Positions 1 to 7,139 of a stretch of 64,000 bases of DNA are shown in pieces. This DNA is from Kitasatospora sp. NBC_01287 (GTDB lineage Bacteria > Actinomycetota > Actinomycetes > Streptomycetales > Streptomycetaceae): NCBI RefSeq assembly GCF_026340565.1, contig NZ_JAPEPB010000001.1:7848001-7912000 (forward strand). Direction: 5' to 3'. The position numbers were made by a program, and so were the translations under genes. A model generated the notes under the pieces. The model saw only the letters and a program-made list of their open reading frames with translations, was not told the origin of the DNA and ran no database searches. The number at the start of each line of letters is the position of its first letter. The first letter of the stretch is position 1.

Positions 1-1
1 G

Positions 2-241
2 GACGAGGCGTCGGTCTTCGACAACATCGACGGTGAGGTCGGCGGCCTGCTCAGCGAGCAGGACCTCGAACTCGTCGCGCGGGAGCTCGCCCCCGACTCC
101 GCCGCCGCGCTGATCGTCTGGGAGGACACCTGGGCCGCCCCGATCGCCGGGGCGATCCGGCGGGCCGGCGGCCTGCTGGTGGAGCACGAGCGGATCCCGG
201 GCCCCGTGGTGGCCCAGGCGCTGGCCGCCGCCGCCGGCTGA
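2..241 (+). CDS. DUF6325-type protein, C-terminal part only (5' end outside window)
   Basis: An open frame runs from the first bases of the window to a TGA at 239-241 and gives 79 residues. The residues resemble the C-terminal half of the small actinobacterial DUF6325/DUF1269-like family: a helical, acidic segment, then LIVWEDTWAAP followed by an Ala/Gly-rich helix. In that family this segment packs as an alpha/beta core with a hydrophobic helix. No enzymatic function is known to me. The SHOCT-domain gene starts 36 bp downstream on the same strand, so the two are probably co-transcribed; that pairing is common in streptomycetes. The start codon lies upstream of the window. Family assignment is by recalled resemblance and is moderately secure. 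Confidence 0.65.
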   Translation, partial: DEASVFDNIDGEVGGLLSEQDLELVARELAPDSAAALIVWEDTWAAPIAGAIRRAGGLLVEHERIPGPVVAQALAAAAG

Positions 242-276
242 CCGGTCGGCGGCATCGAGTCGAGAGGAGCACGAGG

Positions 277-600
277 ATGTTGGGACGCGCAGTACGTCGA
301 GGCGGTCGGCCGGGTCTGCTCGGCACGGCGGCGCGCACCGCGGTGGTCGCCGGTACCGCGACCGCGGTCTCCGGACGGGTCTCGCGGCGCCAGGCCGACC
401 GCTACGCCGGTCAGCAGGTCGAGGCCGAGCCGCCGCAGGAGCAGGCCCCGGCCCCGGCGCCGGCCGCCGCCGCGCCGGGCGGGAGCGGGCTCAGCGAGGA
501 GGACCTCAACGGTCTGGAGCGGCTGGCCGCGCTGCACCAGCAGGGCGTGCTCTCCGACCAGGAGCTCGCCGCCGCGAAGGCCCGGATCCTGGGGATCTGA
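277..600 (+). CDS. SHOCT domain-containing small protein
   Basis: This 107-residue protein has a basic, Gly/Ala-rich N-terminus, a disordered Pro/Ala/Glu stretch (about residues 45-68) and a C-terminal SHOCT domain (about 72-105) with the typical pattern LERLAALHQQGVLSDQEL followed by an AKARIL helix. SHOCT domains are short helical modules thought to mediate oligomerisation or membrane association; no catalytic role is expected. The ATG at 277 follows a purine-rich GAGAGGAG stretch at suitable distance. It lies just downstream of the DUF6325-like gene and probably shares its transcript. The domain call is firm; the cellular role is unknown. Confidence 0.85.
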   Translation: MLGRAVRRGGRPGLLGTAARTAVVAGTATAVSGRVSRRQADRYAGQQVEAEPPQEQAPAPAPAAAAPGGSGLSEEDLNGLERLAALHQQGVLSDQELAAAKARILGI

Positions 601-618
601 CGTGACTGGCCGCCGGCC

Positions 619-1218
619 ATGACCGGCTCACTCGCGTGGGCGGCCACGGCGGCGGCCGCGTTCGGCGCCACCAATGTCGACAACCTGGTGCTGCTGACGC
701 TCCAACTCGCCGGCCGGCACCCACCGGGCCCGGGCGGGGCGCGGGACCGGGCGTCGAGGTCCGGGCCCGCGCTGCGCGGGCAGTACCTGGCGCTGCTCGT
801 GCTGCTGGCGCTCAGCGCGCTGGGCGCGGCCGGCCTGCTGCTGCTCCCGGCGCGCGGCGCGGCGCTGGTCGGCCTGGTGCCGCTCACCCTGGGCGTCCGC
901 GCGCTGCTGCGCCGCGGCCCGCAGCCCGTCGCACCGGCCACGGGCCGCGCCGGTACCGGGGCGGTGGCGCTGCTCGCCCTGACCTGCGGCGCCGACAACG
1001 TCGCCGTCTACACCCCGCTGCTCGCCCGGGCCGGGTTCCCCGGCGCGCTGGTGCCGGTGGCGGTCTTCGCCGCCCTGGTGCCCGTGCTCTGCGGCCTGGC
1101 GCTCTGGCTGGCCCGCCGCACGGCCTCTCTGGGTCGGCTGCGGGCGCTGGGCGAGCGGGTCTTCCCGGCCTTCCTGATCACGGTGGGCCTGGTGGTGCTG
1201 CGCGGCGCGCTGCTCTGA
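619..1218 (+). CDS. CadD-like cadmium resistance / cation transporter family membrane protein
   Basis: The 199-residue product is almost wholly hydrophobic, with about five to six predicted membrane segments. The N-terminal GATNVDNLVLLTLQ and the later CGADNVAVYTPLLA motifs are the paired Asn-Asp repeats of the CadD/cadmium resistance transporter family, which is distantly related to LysE-type exporters. The family is linked to Cd2+ or cation export in Gram-positive bacteria; the substrate here is not shown. Length is typical. No strong ribosome site precedes the ATG at 619. The gene is convergent with the formylglycine-generating enzyme gene, with only 7 bp between stop codons. Confidence 0.75.
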   Translation: MTGSLAWAATAAAAFGATNVDNLVLLTLQLAGRHPPGPGGARDRASRSGPALRGQYLALLVLLALSALGAAGLLLLPARGAALVGLVPLTLGVRALLRRGPQPVAPATGRAGTGAVALLALTCGADNVAVYTPLLARAGFPGALVPVAVFAALVPVLCGLALWLARRTASLGRLRALGERVFPAFLITVGLVVLRGALL

Positions 1219-1225
1219 GCCGCCG

Positions 1226-2248
1226 TCAGGCCGGTTCGGAGCGGCCCGGCCCGGACGGGCCCGGCGGGCGGGGCCCGGTCGCGTCGGCGACGCAGCGGAA
1301 CCCCAGGTGGCAGGTGGCGGTGTCCTCGGTCTGTCCCTGCCGGGCGGCCGGGCGGTAGCGCAGGCAGTAGTCGGGGGCGCAGAGGAACGAGCCGCCCTTC
1401 ACCACCCGGCGGTGGAAGCCGTTCTGGCTGTGCCGCTCCACCGGCCCGGCGGTGCGCGGATTGTGCGGCGTGCAGCAGGGCCGCGGCGCCGGGTCGGGGT
1501 GGTGGTCGTCGTAGTAGTCGGCCGTCCACTCCCAGACGTTGCCGGCCATGTCCGCCAGGCCGTATCCGTTGGGTGGGAACGAGCCGACCGGAGAGGTGCC
1601 GTGGAAGCCGTCCAGCGCGAGGTTCTCCCAGGGGAACCGCCCGTGCCAGGTGTTGGCCAGGTAGCGGCCCTTGCGGGTGAACTCCTCGCCCCAGCAGAAG
1701 ACCGCCCCGTCGAGGCCGCCCCGCGCGGCCCGCTCCCACTCCGCCTCGGTGGGCAGCCGCTTGCCGAGCCACGCGGCGTAGGCCTGGGCGTCCGCGAAGG
1801 AGACCTGGGTGACCGGGTGCAGCTCGCGGCCGTTCAGCGTGCTGGGCGGCCCCTCAGGGCGTCGCCACTGCGCGCCCGGGGTGTAGGCCCACCAGCGCCG
1901 GAAGTCGTCCAGCGGCACCGGTCCCGGGGTGGGGCGGAAGACCAGCGCGCCGGGGACGAGCAGCGCCGGGTCCGCTCGCGGGTACGCCGCCGGGTCCAGC
2001 GGCCGCTCGGCGAGGGTGACGTATCCGGTCGCCTTCACGAACCGGCGGAACTGGGCGACGGTGACGGGTGCCGCGTCCATCCAGAAGCCGTCCACGGCCA
2101 CCGGCCGGACCGGCCGCTCCTCGGGGTAGAACCGCGCCGAGCCCATCCGGAAGCTGCCGCCCGGCACCCACACCATGCCCTTGGCCGGCGGGCGGTCCGG
2201 CGCGGACGGTTGCCGCGGCGTGGCCGGCGTGGGCGGTGTGGGCGGCAT
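1226..2248 (-). CDS. Formylglycine-generating enzyme (sulfatase-modifying factor family)
   Basis: The protein (340 residues from the ATG at 2248, chosen because GGAGGGAG lies about 8 bp upstream) is a full-length FGE-sulfatase domain: VPGGSFRMGS at the start, the FW/APVTVAQF motif, LPTEAEWERAARGG, NVWEWTADYY and the closing GGSFLC...LGFRCV. FGE oxidises a sulfatase cysteine in a CxPxR motif to C-alpha-formylglycine using copper and oxygen. The two catalytic cysteines are present with the family spacing (CAPDYC, about residues 290 and 295), followed by the expected RYRPAAR. This separates it from the many SUMF1-like proteins without FGE activity. No sulfatase gene is visible in the window, so its client is elsewhere. 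Confidence in enzyme class is high. Confidence 0.9.
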   Translation of the reverse strand: MPPTPPTPATPRQPSAPDRPPAKGMVWVPGGSFRMGSARFYPEERPVRPVAVDGFWMDAAPVTVAQFRRFVKATGYVTLAERPLDPAAYPRADPALLVPGALVFRPTPGPVPLDDFRRWWAYTPGAQWRRPEGPPSTLNGRELHPVTQVSFADAQAYAAWLGKRLPTEAEWERAARGGLDGAVFCWGEEFTRKGRYLANTWHGRFPWENLALDGFHGTSPVGSFPPNGYGLADMAGNVWEWTADYYDDHHPDPAPRPCCTPHNPRTAGPVERHSQNGFHRRVVKGGSFLCAPDYCLRYRPAARQGQTEDTATCHLGFRCVADATGPRPPGPSGPGRSEPA

Positions 2249-2503
2249 CGGTGCGCGCTCCCTCCGGTCGGGCACCGCGCGGGGCGCCGCCTGCCGGGCC
2301 GGGCGCCCGGTCGGGGTCAGCCTAGGGCGATGGCGGGTCCGGCCGTCGGAGGCCGCTCGGGGGCCATTGGGATGACGCTGGCCGCCCGGTCGGGCCGCCG
2401 TCCCGAGGTGCCGGGGTGTGGGTGACGGTCCGTGATATCACGTCAGGGATGCTGCGGGCGTGCCGTGTCGCGGCCGACCACCCGTGCCGAGGAGGCGATC
2501 CGC

Positions 2504-3964
2504 ATGTCGGCCGAGAGTCCCGCCGAGACGCCCGGGGCCCCTGGGCCGCCCGGGTCGCCCGGGGCGGCGCCGCCGGACCCGCTGGCGCTGGTGCGCACCC
2601 GCCGCTACCTGGTGCTGCTGTTGATGGCGGCGGTGATCGGGGTGCCGGTCTCCGCCGTCGCCTACGGCTTCCTCGCCCTGGTCGGTGAACTCCAGTCCTG
2701 GACCTACACCGACCTGCCCAAGGGCCTGGGCTTCCACGGGACGCCGCCCTGGTGGCCGCTGCCGCTGCTCGGCGTGGCGGGTCTGCTGGTCGGGGCGATC
2801 ATCCGCTACCTGCCCGGCACCGGCGGGCACCGGCCGGCCGAGGGCCTGTCGACCAAGGGCGTGTCCGGTTCGATCGAGCTGCCCGGCATCCTGCTCGCCG
2901 CGCTGGTCACGCTCGGCCTCGGCGCGGTGCTGGGGCCCGAGGGGCCGCTCATCGCGCTCGGTGGCGGTCTGGCGGTCGGCGCGGTGCGGCTGACCAAGCG
3001 GCCGATCCCCCCGCGGGCCGCCGCGGTGGTGGGCGCCGCGGGCAGCTTCGCGGCGGTCAGCGCGCTGCTCGGCTCGCCGCTGCTCGGGGCGTTCCTGCTG
3101 ATGGAGGCCTCGGGGCTCGGTGGCACCATGCTGAGCACGATGCTGCTGCCGGGCCTGCTCGCGGCCGGGGTCGGCTCGTTGATCTTCGTCGGCCTTGGCG
3201 ACTGGACCGGCCTCGGCACCTACTCGCTGGTCCTGCACCAGGTGCCGCACGCCAGTACGCCCGACATCGCCGAGTTCGGCTGGGCGCTGGCCATCGGCCT
3301 GGCGGCGGGACTGCTCGGCTCCGCGATCCGGCGGCTCGGCCTCGCCCTGCAGGCCCGGGTCGAGCGACGCACGGTGGTGGCAACGCTGCTGGCCGGCCTG
3401 GTGGTGGCCGGGTCGGCGATCGCCTACGCGCAGGGGACGGGCCGGAACGCCTCCGAGGTCCTCTACTCGGGCCAGAGCGCGATGGACCCGCTGCTGATCA
3501 ACCAGGCCTCCTACTCGGTGGGGGTGCTGCTGCTGCTGATCGCCTGCAAGTCGCTGGCGTACGGCGTCTCGCTGAGCGCCTTCCGGGGCGGCCCGGTCTT
3601 CCCGTCGATGTTCATCGGCGCGGCCGGCGGGATGCTGCTCTCGCACCTGCCCGGGCTCTCGCTCACGGCCGGCTTCGCGATGGGCATCGGGGCGATGTGC
3701 GTGGCGATGCTCAGGCTCCCGATGACCGCGGTGCTGCTGGCCACCCTGCTGCTGGGCACGGAAGGGCTCACCGTCATGCCGCTGGTGATCGTCGCGGTGG
3801 TGGTCTCCTACGTGGTGGCGCTCCGGTTGACGCCGGAGCCGGCTCCGCCGTCGGAGTCCGCTGCCCCGCCTGCCCCGTCTGCCCCGTCTGCCCCGTCTGC
3901 CCCGCCTGCCCCGTCTGCCCCGCCCGTATCGCCGCCCGCGCCCGCCGCGCCGGCGACCGGCTGA
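2504..3964 (+). CDS. ClC-family chloride channel / H+-Cl- antiporter
   Basis: A 486-residue polytopic membrane protein of the ClC family. Visible signatures are LGPEGPLIALGGG, whose glutamate (about residue 146) is the usual gating/proton glutamate, the AAGSFAAVSALLGSPLLGAFLLMEA segment, and GGPVFPSMFIG matching GxFxP. The first motif (PGTGGH) departs from GSGIP, so ion selectivity could differ. No CBS domains are present. The ATG at 2504 is preferred over an in-frame start at 2432 because GAGGAGG lies just upstream. From about residue 445 the protein ends in a Pro/Ser/Ala-rich tail encoded by short direct repeats, and this tail lies antisense to the 3' end of the fprA-like gene (157 bp of overlap). 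Confidence 0.9.
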   Translation: MSAESPAETPGAPGPPGSPGAAPPDPLALVRTRRYLVLLLMAAVIGVPVSAVAYGFLALVGELQSWTYTDLPKGLGFHGTPPWWPLPLLGVAGLLVGAIIRYLPGTGGHRPAEGLSTKGVSGSIELPGILLAALVTLGLGAVLGPEGPLIALGGGLAVGAVRLTKRPIPPRAAAVVGAAGSFAAVSALLGSPLLGAFLLMEASGLGGTMLSTMLLPGLLAAGVGSLIFVGLGDWTGLGTYSLVLHQVPHASTPDIAEFGWALAIGLAAGLLGSAIRRLGLALQARVERRTVVATLLAGLVVAGSAIAYAQGTGRNASEVLYSGQSAMDPLLINQASYSVGVLLLLIACKSLAYGVSLSAFRGGPVFPSMFIGAAGGMLLSHLPGLSLTAGFAMGIGAMCVAMLRLPMTAVLLATLLLGTEGLTVMPLVIVAVVVSYVVALRLTPEPAPPSESAAPPAPSAPSAPSAPPAPSAPPVSPPAPAAPATG

Positions 3965-5487
3965 GCGGGGCGGTGCCCGCAGGCGTCGTTCAGCTCGTCC
4001 CACCCGGGCAGCTTCACCCGGGCGCCCCGGCCCAGTTCGGCCGCGAGGCCCCGCTCGCGCGCCTCGATGCCGAGCCAGTCGGCGTAGCTCACCGGGCGCA
4101 CCCCGCGCGCCGCCAGCAGGTCGGTCAGCCGGGGTGCGGCACCCCCGGGCGGCCGGGCCCGGGCGCCGATCCCGGCCGCGTGGTCGGCGAGCAGCGCGCG
4201 CACCGTCTGCGCCGCGTCCGACCGGTTGGTGCCGATCACCCCGGTGGGCCCGCGCTTCAGCCAGCCGGCCACGTACTCGCCGGGGCACGGGGTGCCGTCC
4301 GCGTCCAGCACCCGTCCCTCGGCGTTGGGCACGACGGCCCGGCGCTCGTCGAACGGCACGCCGGGCAGCGCCGTGGCGCGGTAGCCGACCGAGCGCAGGA
4401 CCAGTTGCACGGGCAGGGTCCGGTACTCGCCGGTGCCGACCAGTCGGCCGGACGCGGTCGGCCTGCACCGCTCCACCCGCAGCGCCCGCACCCGGTCGGG
4501 CCCGGTGAGCTCCACCGGGCGCAGCCAGAACCGGACCGAGACCCGGCGGTGGCCGCCTGCCGGGGCCCGGTGCGCCCAGCCGGCCAGCACCGCCAGGTTG
4601 TCCCGCACCCGCCGGTCGGGCCGGGCTGGCTCGCCACCGGCCCCGGTCCCGTCGAAGGCGTCGACGCCGTCCGGCACGGTCTCGCCCGGATCCACGGTGA
4701 CATCGCTGTCCGGCAGCTCGCCGACCGCGCGCAGCTCCCGGGTGGTGAACCTGGCCTGCGCGGGCCCGCGGCGGCCGATGACGTGGATCTCCCGGACCCG
4801 GCTGGCCGCGAGCGCGGCGAGCACCGCCTGCGGCACGTCGGTGGCGTCGAAGTCGGCGGCGGGCCGGGCCAGCACCCGGGCCACGTCGAGCGCGACGTTG
4901 CCGGCGCCGATCACCGCCACCGACTCGGCGTCCAGCGCGAAGCCCGCCGGGTCCGCGTCGGGGTGCCCGCAGTACCAGCGCACGAAGTCGGCCGCCGCGG
5001 CGCTGCCCGGCAGGTCCTCGCCGGGCACCTGGAGCCGCCGGTCGCGGGCCGCGCCGGTCGCGTAGACCACCGCGTCGTAGCAGCGCAGCAGCAGCTCGCG
5101 GCTCACCTCGGTACCGAAGCCGAGGCCGCCCAGGAACCGCACCCGCGGGTGTTCGAGCACCCGGCGCAGGTAGTCGGCGATGGAGCGGATCGAGGGGTGG
5201 TCGGGGGCGACGCCGTAGCGGACGAGGCCGTACGGCGTCGGCAGCCGCTCCAGCACGTCCACCTCGACGTCCTCGATGCCGCCCGCCGCTGCCTGCTTCA
5301 GCACCGCCTCGGCCGTGTAGAGGCCGGCCGGCCCCGAGCCGACCACGGCCACCCGAAGGCCGGGCGCGGCCGGTGCGCGGGTGGCGGCGGCCGTCGTGGC
5401 GGTCGTGATCGCCGCCGCGGGCGCGCTGGTCGCGGTCGTGGCGGCCGTGGCCGTCGTGGCGGTCCTCGCTCGTCCGTCCGAGGTCAA
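3808..5487 (-). CDS. fprA: Ferredoxin-NADP+ reductase, adrenodoxin-reductase type (FprA-like)
   Basis: This flavoprotein transfers electrons between NADPH and ferredoxin, for example to cytochromes P450. The FAD site VAVVGSGPAGLY (about residue 50) and the NADP site VAVIGAGNVALDVAR (about 193) are both present, as are PTPYGLVRYGVAPDHP and the C-terminal GWLKRGPTGVIGTN that mark the FprA/adrenodoxin reductase branch. I prefer the TTG at 5487 because AGGAGGA sits five bases upstream; an ATG at 5523 lacks a ribosome site. The N-terminus carries an extra Thr/Ala-rich stretch. The conserved enzyme ends near position 3990, after which a Gly/Ala/Asp-rich tail reads antisense through the ClC gene's proline-rich tail. 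No ferredoxin or P450 gene is adjacent. Confidence 0.9.
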   Translation of the reverse strand: MTSDGRARTATTATAATTATSAPAAAITTATTAAATRAPAAPGLRVAVVGSGPAGLYTAEAVLKQAAAGGIEDVEVDVLERLPTPYGLVRYGVAPDHPSIRSIADYLRRVLEHPRVRFLGGLGFGTEVSRELLLRCYDAVVYATGAARDRRLQVPGEDLPGSAAAADFVRWYCGHPDADPAGFALDAESVAVIGAGNVALDVARVLARPAADFDATDVPQAVLAALAASRVREIHVIGRRGPAQARFTTRELRAVGELPDSDVTVDPGETVPDGVDAFDGTGAGGEPARPDRRVRDNLAVLAGWAHRAPAGGHRRVSVRFWLRPVELTGPDRVRALRVERCRPTASGRLVGTGEYRTLPVQLVLRSVGYRATALPGVPFDERRAVVPNAEGRVLDADGTPCPGEYVAGWLKRGPTGVIGTNRSDAAQTVRALLADHAAGIGARARPPGGAAPRLTDLLAARGVRPVSYADWLGIEARERGLAAELGRGARVKLPGWDELNDACGHRPAQPVAGAAGAGGDTGGADGAGGADGADGADGAGGAADSDGGAGSGVNRSATT

Positions 5488-5618
5488 CGGGTCCTCCTGC
5501 CGCCCTCGCGGTCCCCCCTCCATGGTGGCACCCGCGGCCCCGGCCCGGTCGACGAGGATCTCGCGCGAACCGGTCGACGGCGCCGGGCGGGCCCTCAGCC
5601 ATGGGCGAGGACCCGGAG

Positions 5619-5655
5619 CGCCCCGCACGCCCTGGCGGTCAGGGTGTGCGGGGCG
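5619..5655 (-). terminator. Strong hairpin, probable terminator of the TPR-like gene
   Basis: A 16-bp stem (5619-5634 with 5640-5655, one G-T pair) closes a 5-base loop. It starts a few bases beyond the stop of the minus-strand gene at 5660 and before the start of the fprA-like gene, which fits a terminator that separates the two transcripts. No long T run follows, as is usual in high-GC actinobacteria. Confidence 0.75.
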
Positions 5656-5659
5656 TGGA

Positions 5660-6508
5660 CTACCGCAGGGCCTTCCGCACCGTCATGGCCTGATCGAGCA
5701 GGGCCCGGACGGCGGGCAGGTTCGGGTGCTTGGCGGGAAAGGCCGCCAGGGCCGCCCGGTAGGACGTCACGGCTTCGTCCACCGCTGCGGTGCCGCCGCT
5801 GCTACGCGCGTGGAACATCAGAGCGGTGCCGAGGTTCACCAGCAGGCGGGGGCCGGCCGGGTCGCCCTCGGGGGTCGCTCGCACCGCCTCGCGGCCGGCG
5901 GCGACGGCCTCCGCGATGAGCTCGTCCCGCCCGCTCGCCTTGCCCCAGAGCAGCAGCGCGTTGCTCAGAGTGCCCTGCAGGGCCGCGCGGTGGCGGAAGC
6001 CGGGGTCGCCCGCGACCTCGTTCCATGCCTCCCGCGTCAGCGTCGCGGCCTCCTCGATGGCAGCCTCGTCGTTGGTGAGCATGAACACCTCCTGGAGGGA
6101 GGAGCCCAGGCTGGACAGGACGTTGGCGCGGACCGCACCTTGCGGGCCGGGCGCTGCGAGGGCCTGGCGCCCGGCCTTGACCGCCGCGTCCAGGTCCGCA
6201 CGGTCCCGGGTCCGCTCGTAGCGCAGCCGCAGCAGTACCCCGCGCAACCGCAACGCGTCGGCCCGCTGCCAACTGGCCGCGGGGGCCGCCTGGTAGGCGA
6301 TCTCGATCAGCGAGAGCCCGAGTTCCAGGAGCTCTGGAGCGCCGGTCCGCTCGTACGAGCTACGGGCGTTCTCGGCTGAGCCCAGCGGGTCGGAGGGGTC
6401 GATCCGCACCGAGGGCGCACCGGTACTTCCAGCGCGTGACGGTCCGTCCGCGGCCGCGCGGCCGCGCGCCTGTCCATTTTTGGAACGAAAGGGCCATAGT
6501 GGAGCCAT
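5660..6508 (-). CDS. TPR-like helical repeat protein of unknown function
   Basis: A 282-residue cytosolic protein. After a basic, low-complexity N-terminus (to about residue 40) it is almost entirely alpha-helical with repeats of about 45 residues of the type A-x-L-L-x-L-G-x-x-L...A-x-x-A. These resemble the degenerate TPR arrays found in streptomycete CHAT and STAND proteins, and share the phrasing of the repeats in the giant protein at 19105. There is no catalytic domain or signal peptide. ATG at 6508 is my choice; a GTG at 6541 is also possible, and neither has a good ribosome site. A hairpin follows the stop. The function is unknown; a scaffold or adaptor role is only an inference. Confidence 0.65.
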   Translation of the reverse strand: MAPLWPFRSKNGQARGRAAADGPSRAGSTGAPSVRIDPSDPLGSAENARSSYERTGAPELLELGLSLIEIAYQAAPAASWQRADALRLRGVLLRLRYERTRDRADLDAAVKAGRQALAAPGPQGAVRANVLSSLGSSLQEVFMLTNDEAAIEEAATLTREAWNEVAGDPGFRHRAALQGTLSNALLLWGKASGRDELIAEAVAAGREAVRATPEGDPAGPRLLVNLGTALMFHARSSGGTAAVDEAVTSYRAALAAFPAKHPNLPAVRALLDQAMTVRKALR

Positions 6509-6766
6509 TCGCCACCATCCGTCGTGATGGAGCCCGTTCACGCCGAGGGCCTGCTGCCGCCGGTCCTGGAGGCTCTGGCTAATTTTAGCTGATTGATCGT
6601 CAAAATGACCTAGCAGTATCGGATGTACCGAACAATGGACGGCGGCCGCCTCCGCCCGGAGCGATCGGCATGAATCCGGGGTGATCGTTCAGCGGTCTCG
6701 CGGCGGGTCACTGGTCGGGGCTGCGGAGAGAGGGCAGTCCTGCGAACCCTGGAGCGGCAACGCGAA

Positions 6767-6795
6767 AGTCCCGGCGCAGGATCTGCGCCGGGACT
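6767..6795 (-). terminator. Perfect 13-bp hairpin downstream of tRNA-fMet
   Basis: AGTCCCGGCGCAG at 6767-6779 pairs perfectly with 6783-6795 around a 3-base loop. It begins 13 bp after the 3' end of the minus-strand tRNA gene, the expected place for its transcription terminator. Confidence 0.85.
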
Positions 6796-6808
6796 CTTCT
6801 CGCCGTAG

Positions 6809-6882
6809 TAGCGGGGACAGGATTTGAACCTGCGACCTCTGGGTTATGAGCCCAGCGAGCTACCGAGCTGCTCCACCCCGCG
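6809..6882 (-). tRNA. Initiator tRNA-fMet (anticodon CAU)
   Basis: Reading the minus strand from 6882, the 74 bases fold as a tRNA with acceptor stem, D arm (GAGCAGCTCGGTAGCTC), anticodon arm CTGGG-CTCATAA-CCCAG and T arm containing GGTTCAAATCC. The anticodon is CAU. Three consecutive G-C pairs in the lower anticodon stem and an unpaired first acceptor position (C1 opposite U72) are the marks of the initiator rather than the elongator or Ile-lysidine tRNA. The 3' CCA is not encoded; CTA follows position 73. A terminator hairpin lies 13 bp downstream. Confidence 0.96.
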
Positions 6883-6894
6883 TCGGTGAACCAG

Positions 6895-6900
6895 ACTCTA
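6895..6900 (-). promoter_or_regulatory. Candidate -10 element for tRNA-fMet
   Basis: On the minus strand TAGAGT ends 12 bp before the first base of the tRNA, a suitable -10 position. The matching -35 is weak (TTTCCC 18 bp upstream), so only the -10 is proposed. Confidence 0.45.
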
Positions 6901-7012
6901 CGGCACGCGGGACGCCAGGGGAAATCCGTTTTCCCTGGCCGTGGCGACAGGTGGGCACCTCTGTCGTTCCTTGCGCGCGGGCCGGAGTGAACTCCTCGCG
7001 GCACCTGGCGCG

Positions 7013-7041
7013 TTGTCCAGTCGTAAGACGAGTGGTACAGA
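7013..7041 (+). promoter_or_regulatory. Candidate sigma-70-type promoter for the ABC exporter genes
   Basis: TTGTCC (7013-7018) and TACAGA (7036-7041) are separated by 17 bp and lie about 100 bp upstream of the first permease start. The match is moderate; an alternative -10 (TAGAAC) lies a little further downstream. Confidence 0.35.
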
Positions 7042-7139
7042 CCACATGGTGCCTGCTGTGGTAGAACCTCAGCTCTGCGGCACGAGTGGTCTCCGGTGTC
7101 ACGGCCCTGCGCCGCGCGGGGCGCCGAGGGGAGCGGTGG

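Noticed and set aside
2438..5602. Very long minus-strand open frame opposite the ClC gene and overlapping fprA
   Set aside because: It is a shifted-frame shadow rich in Arg, Gly and Ala, with no domain; the ClC and FprA frames carry all family motifs.
6542..7139. Integrated element at the tRNA-fMet gene
   Set aside because: No integrase, no duplicated tRNA 3' end and no change to phage-like genes on either side.
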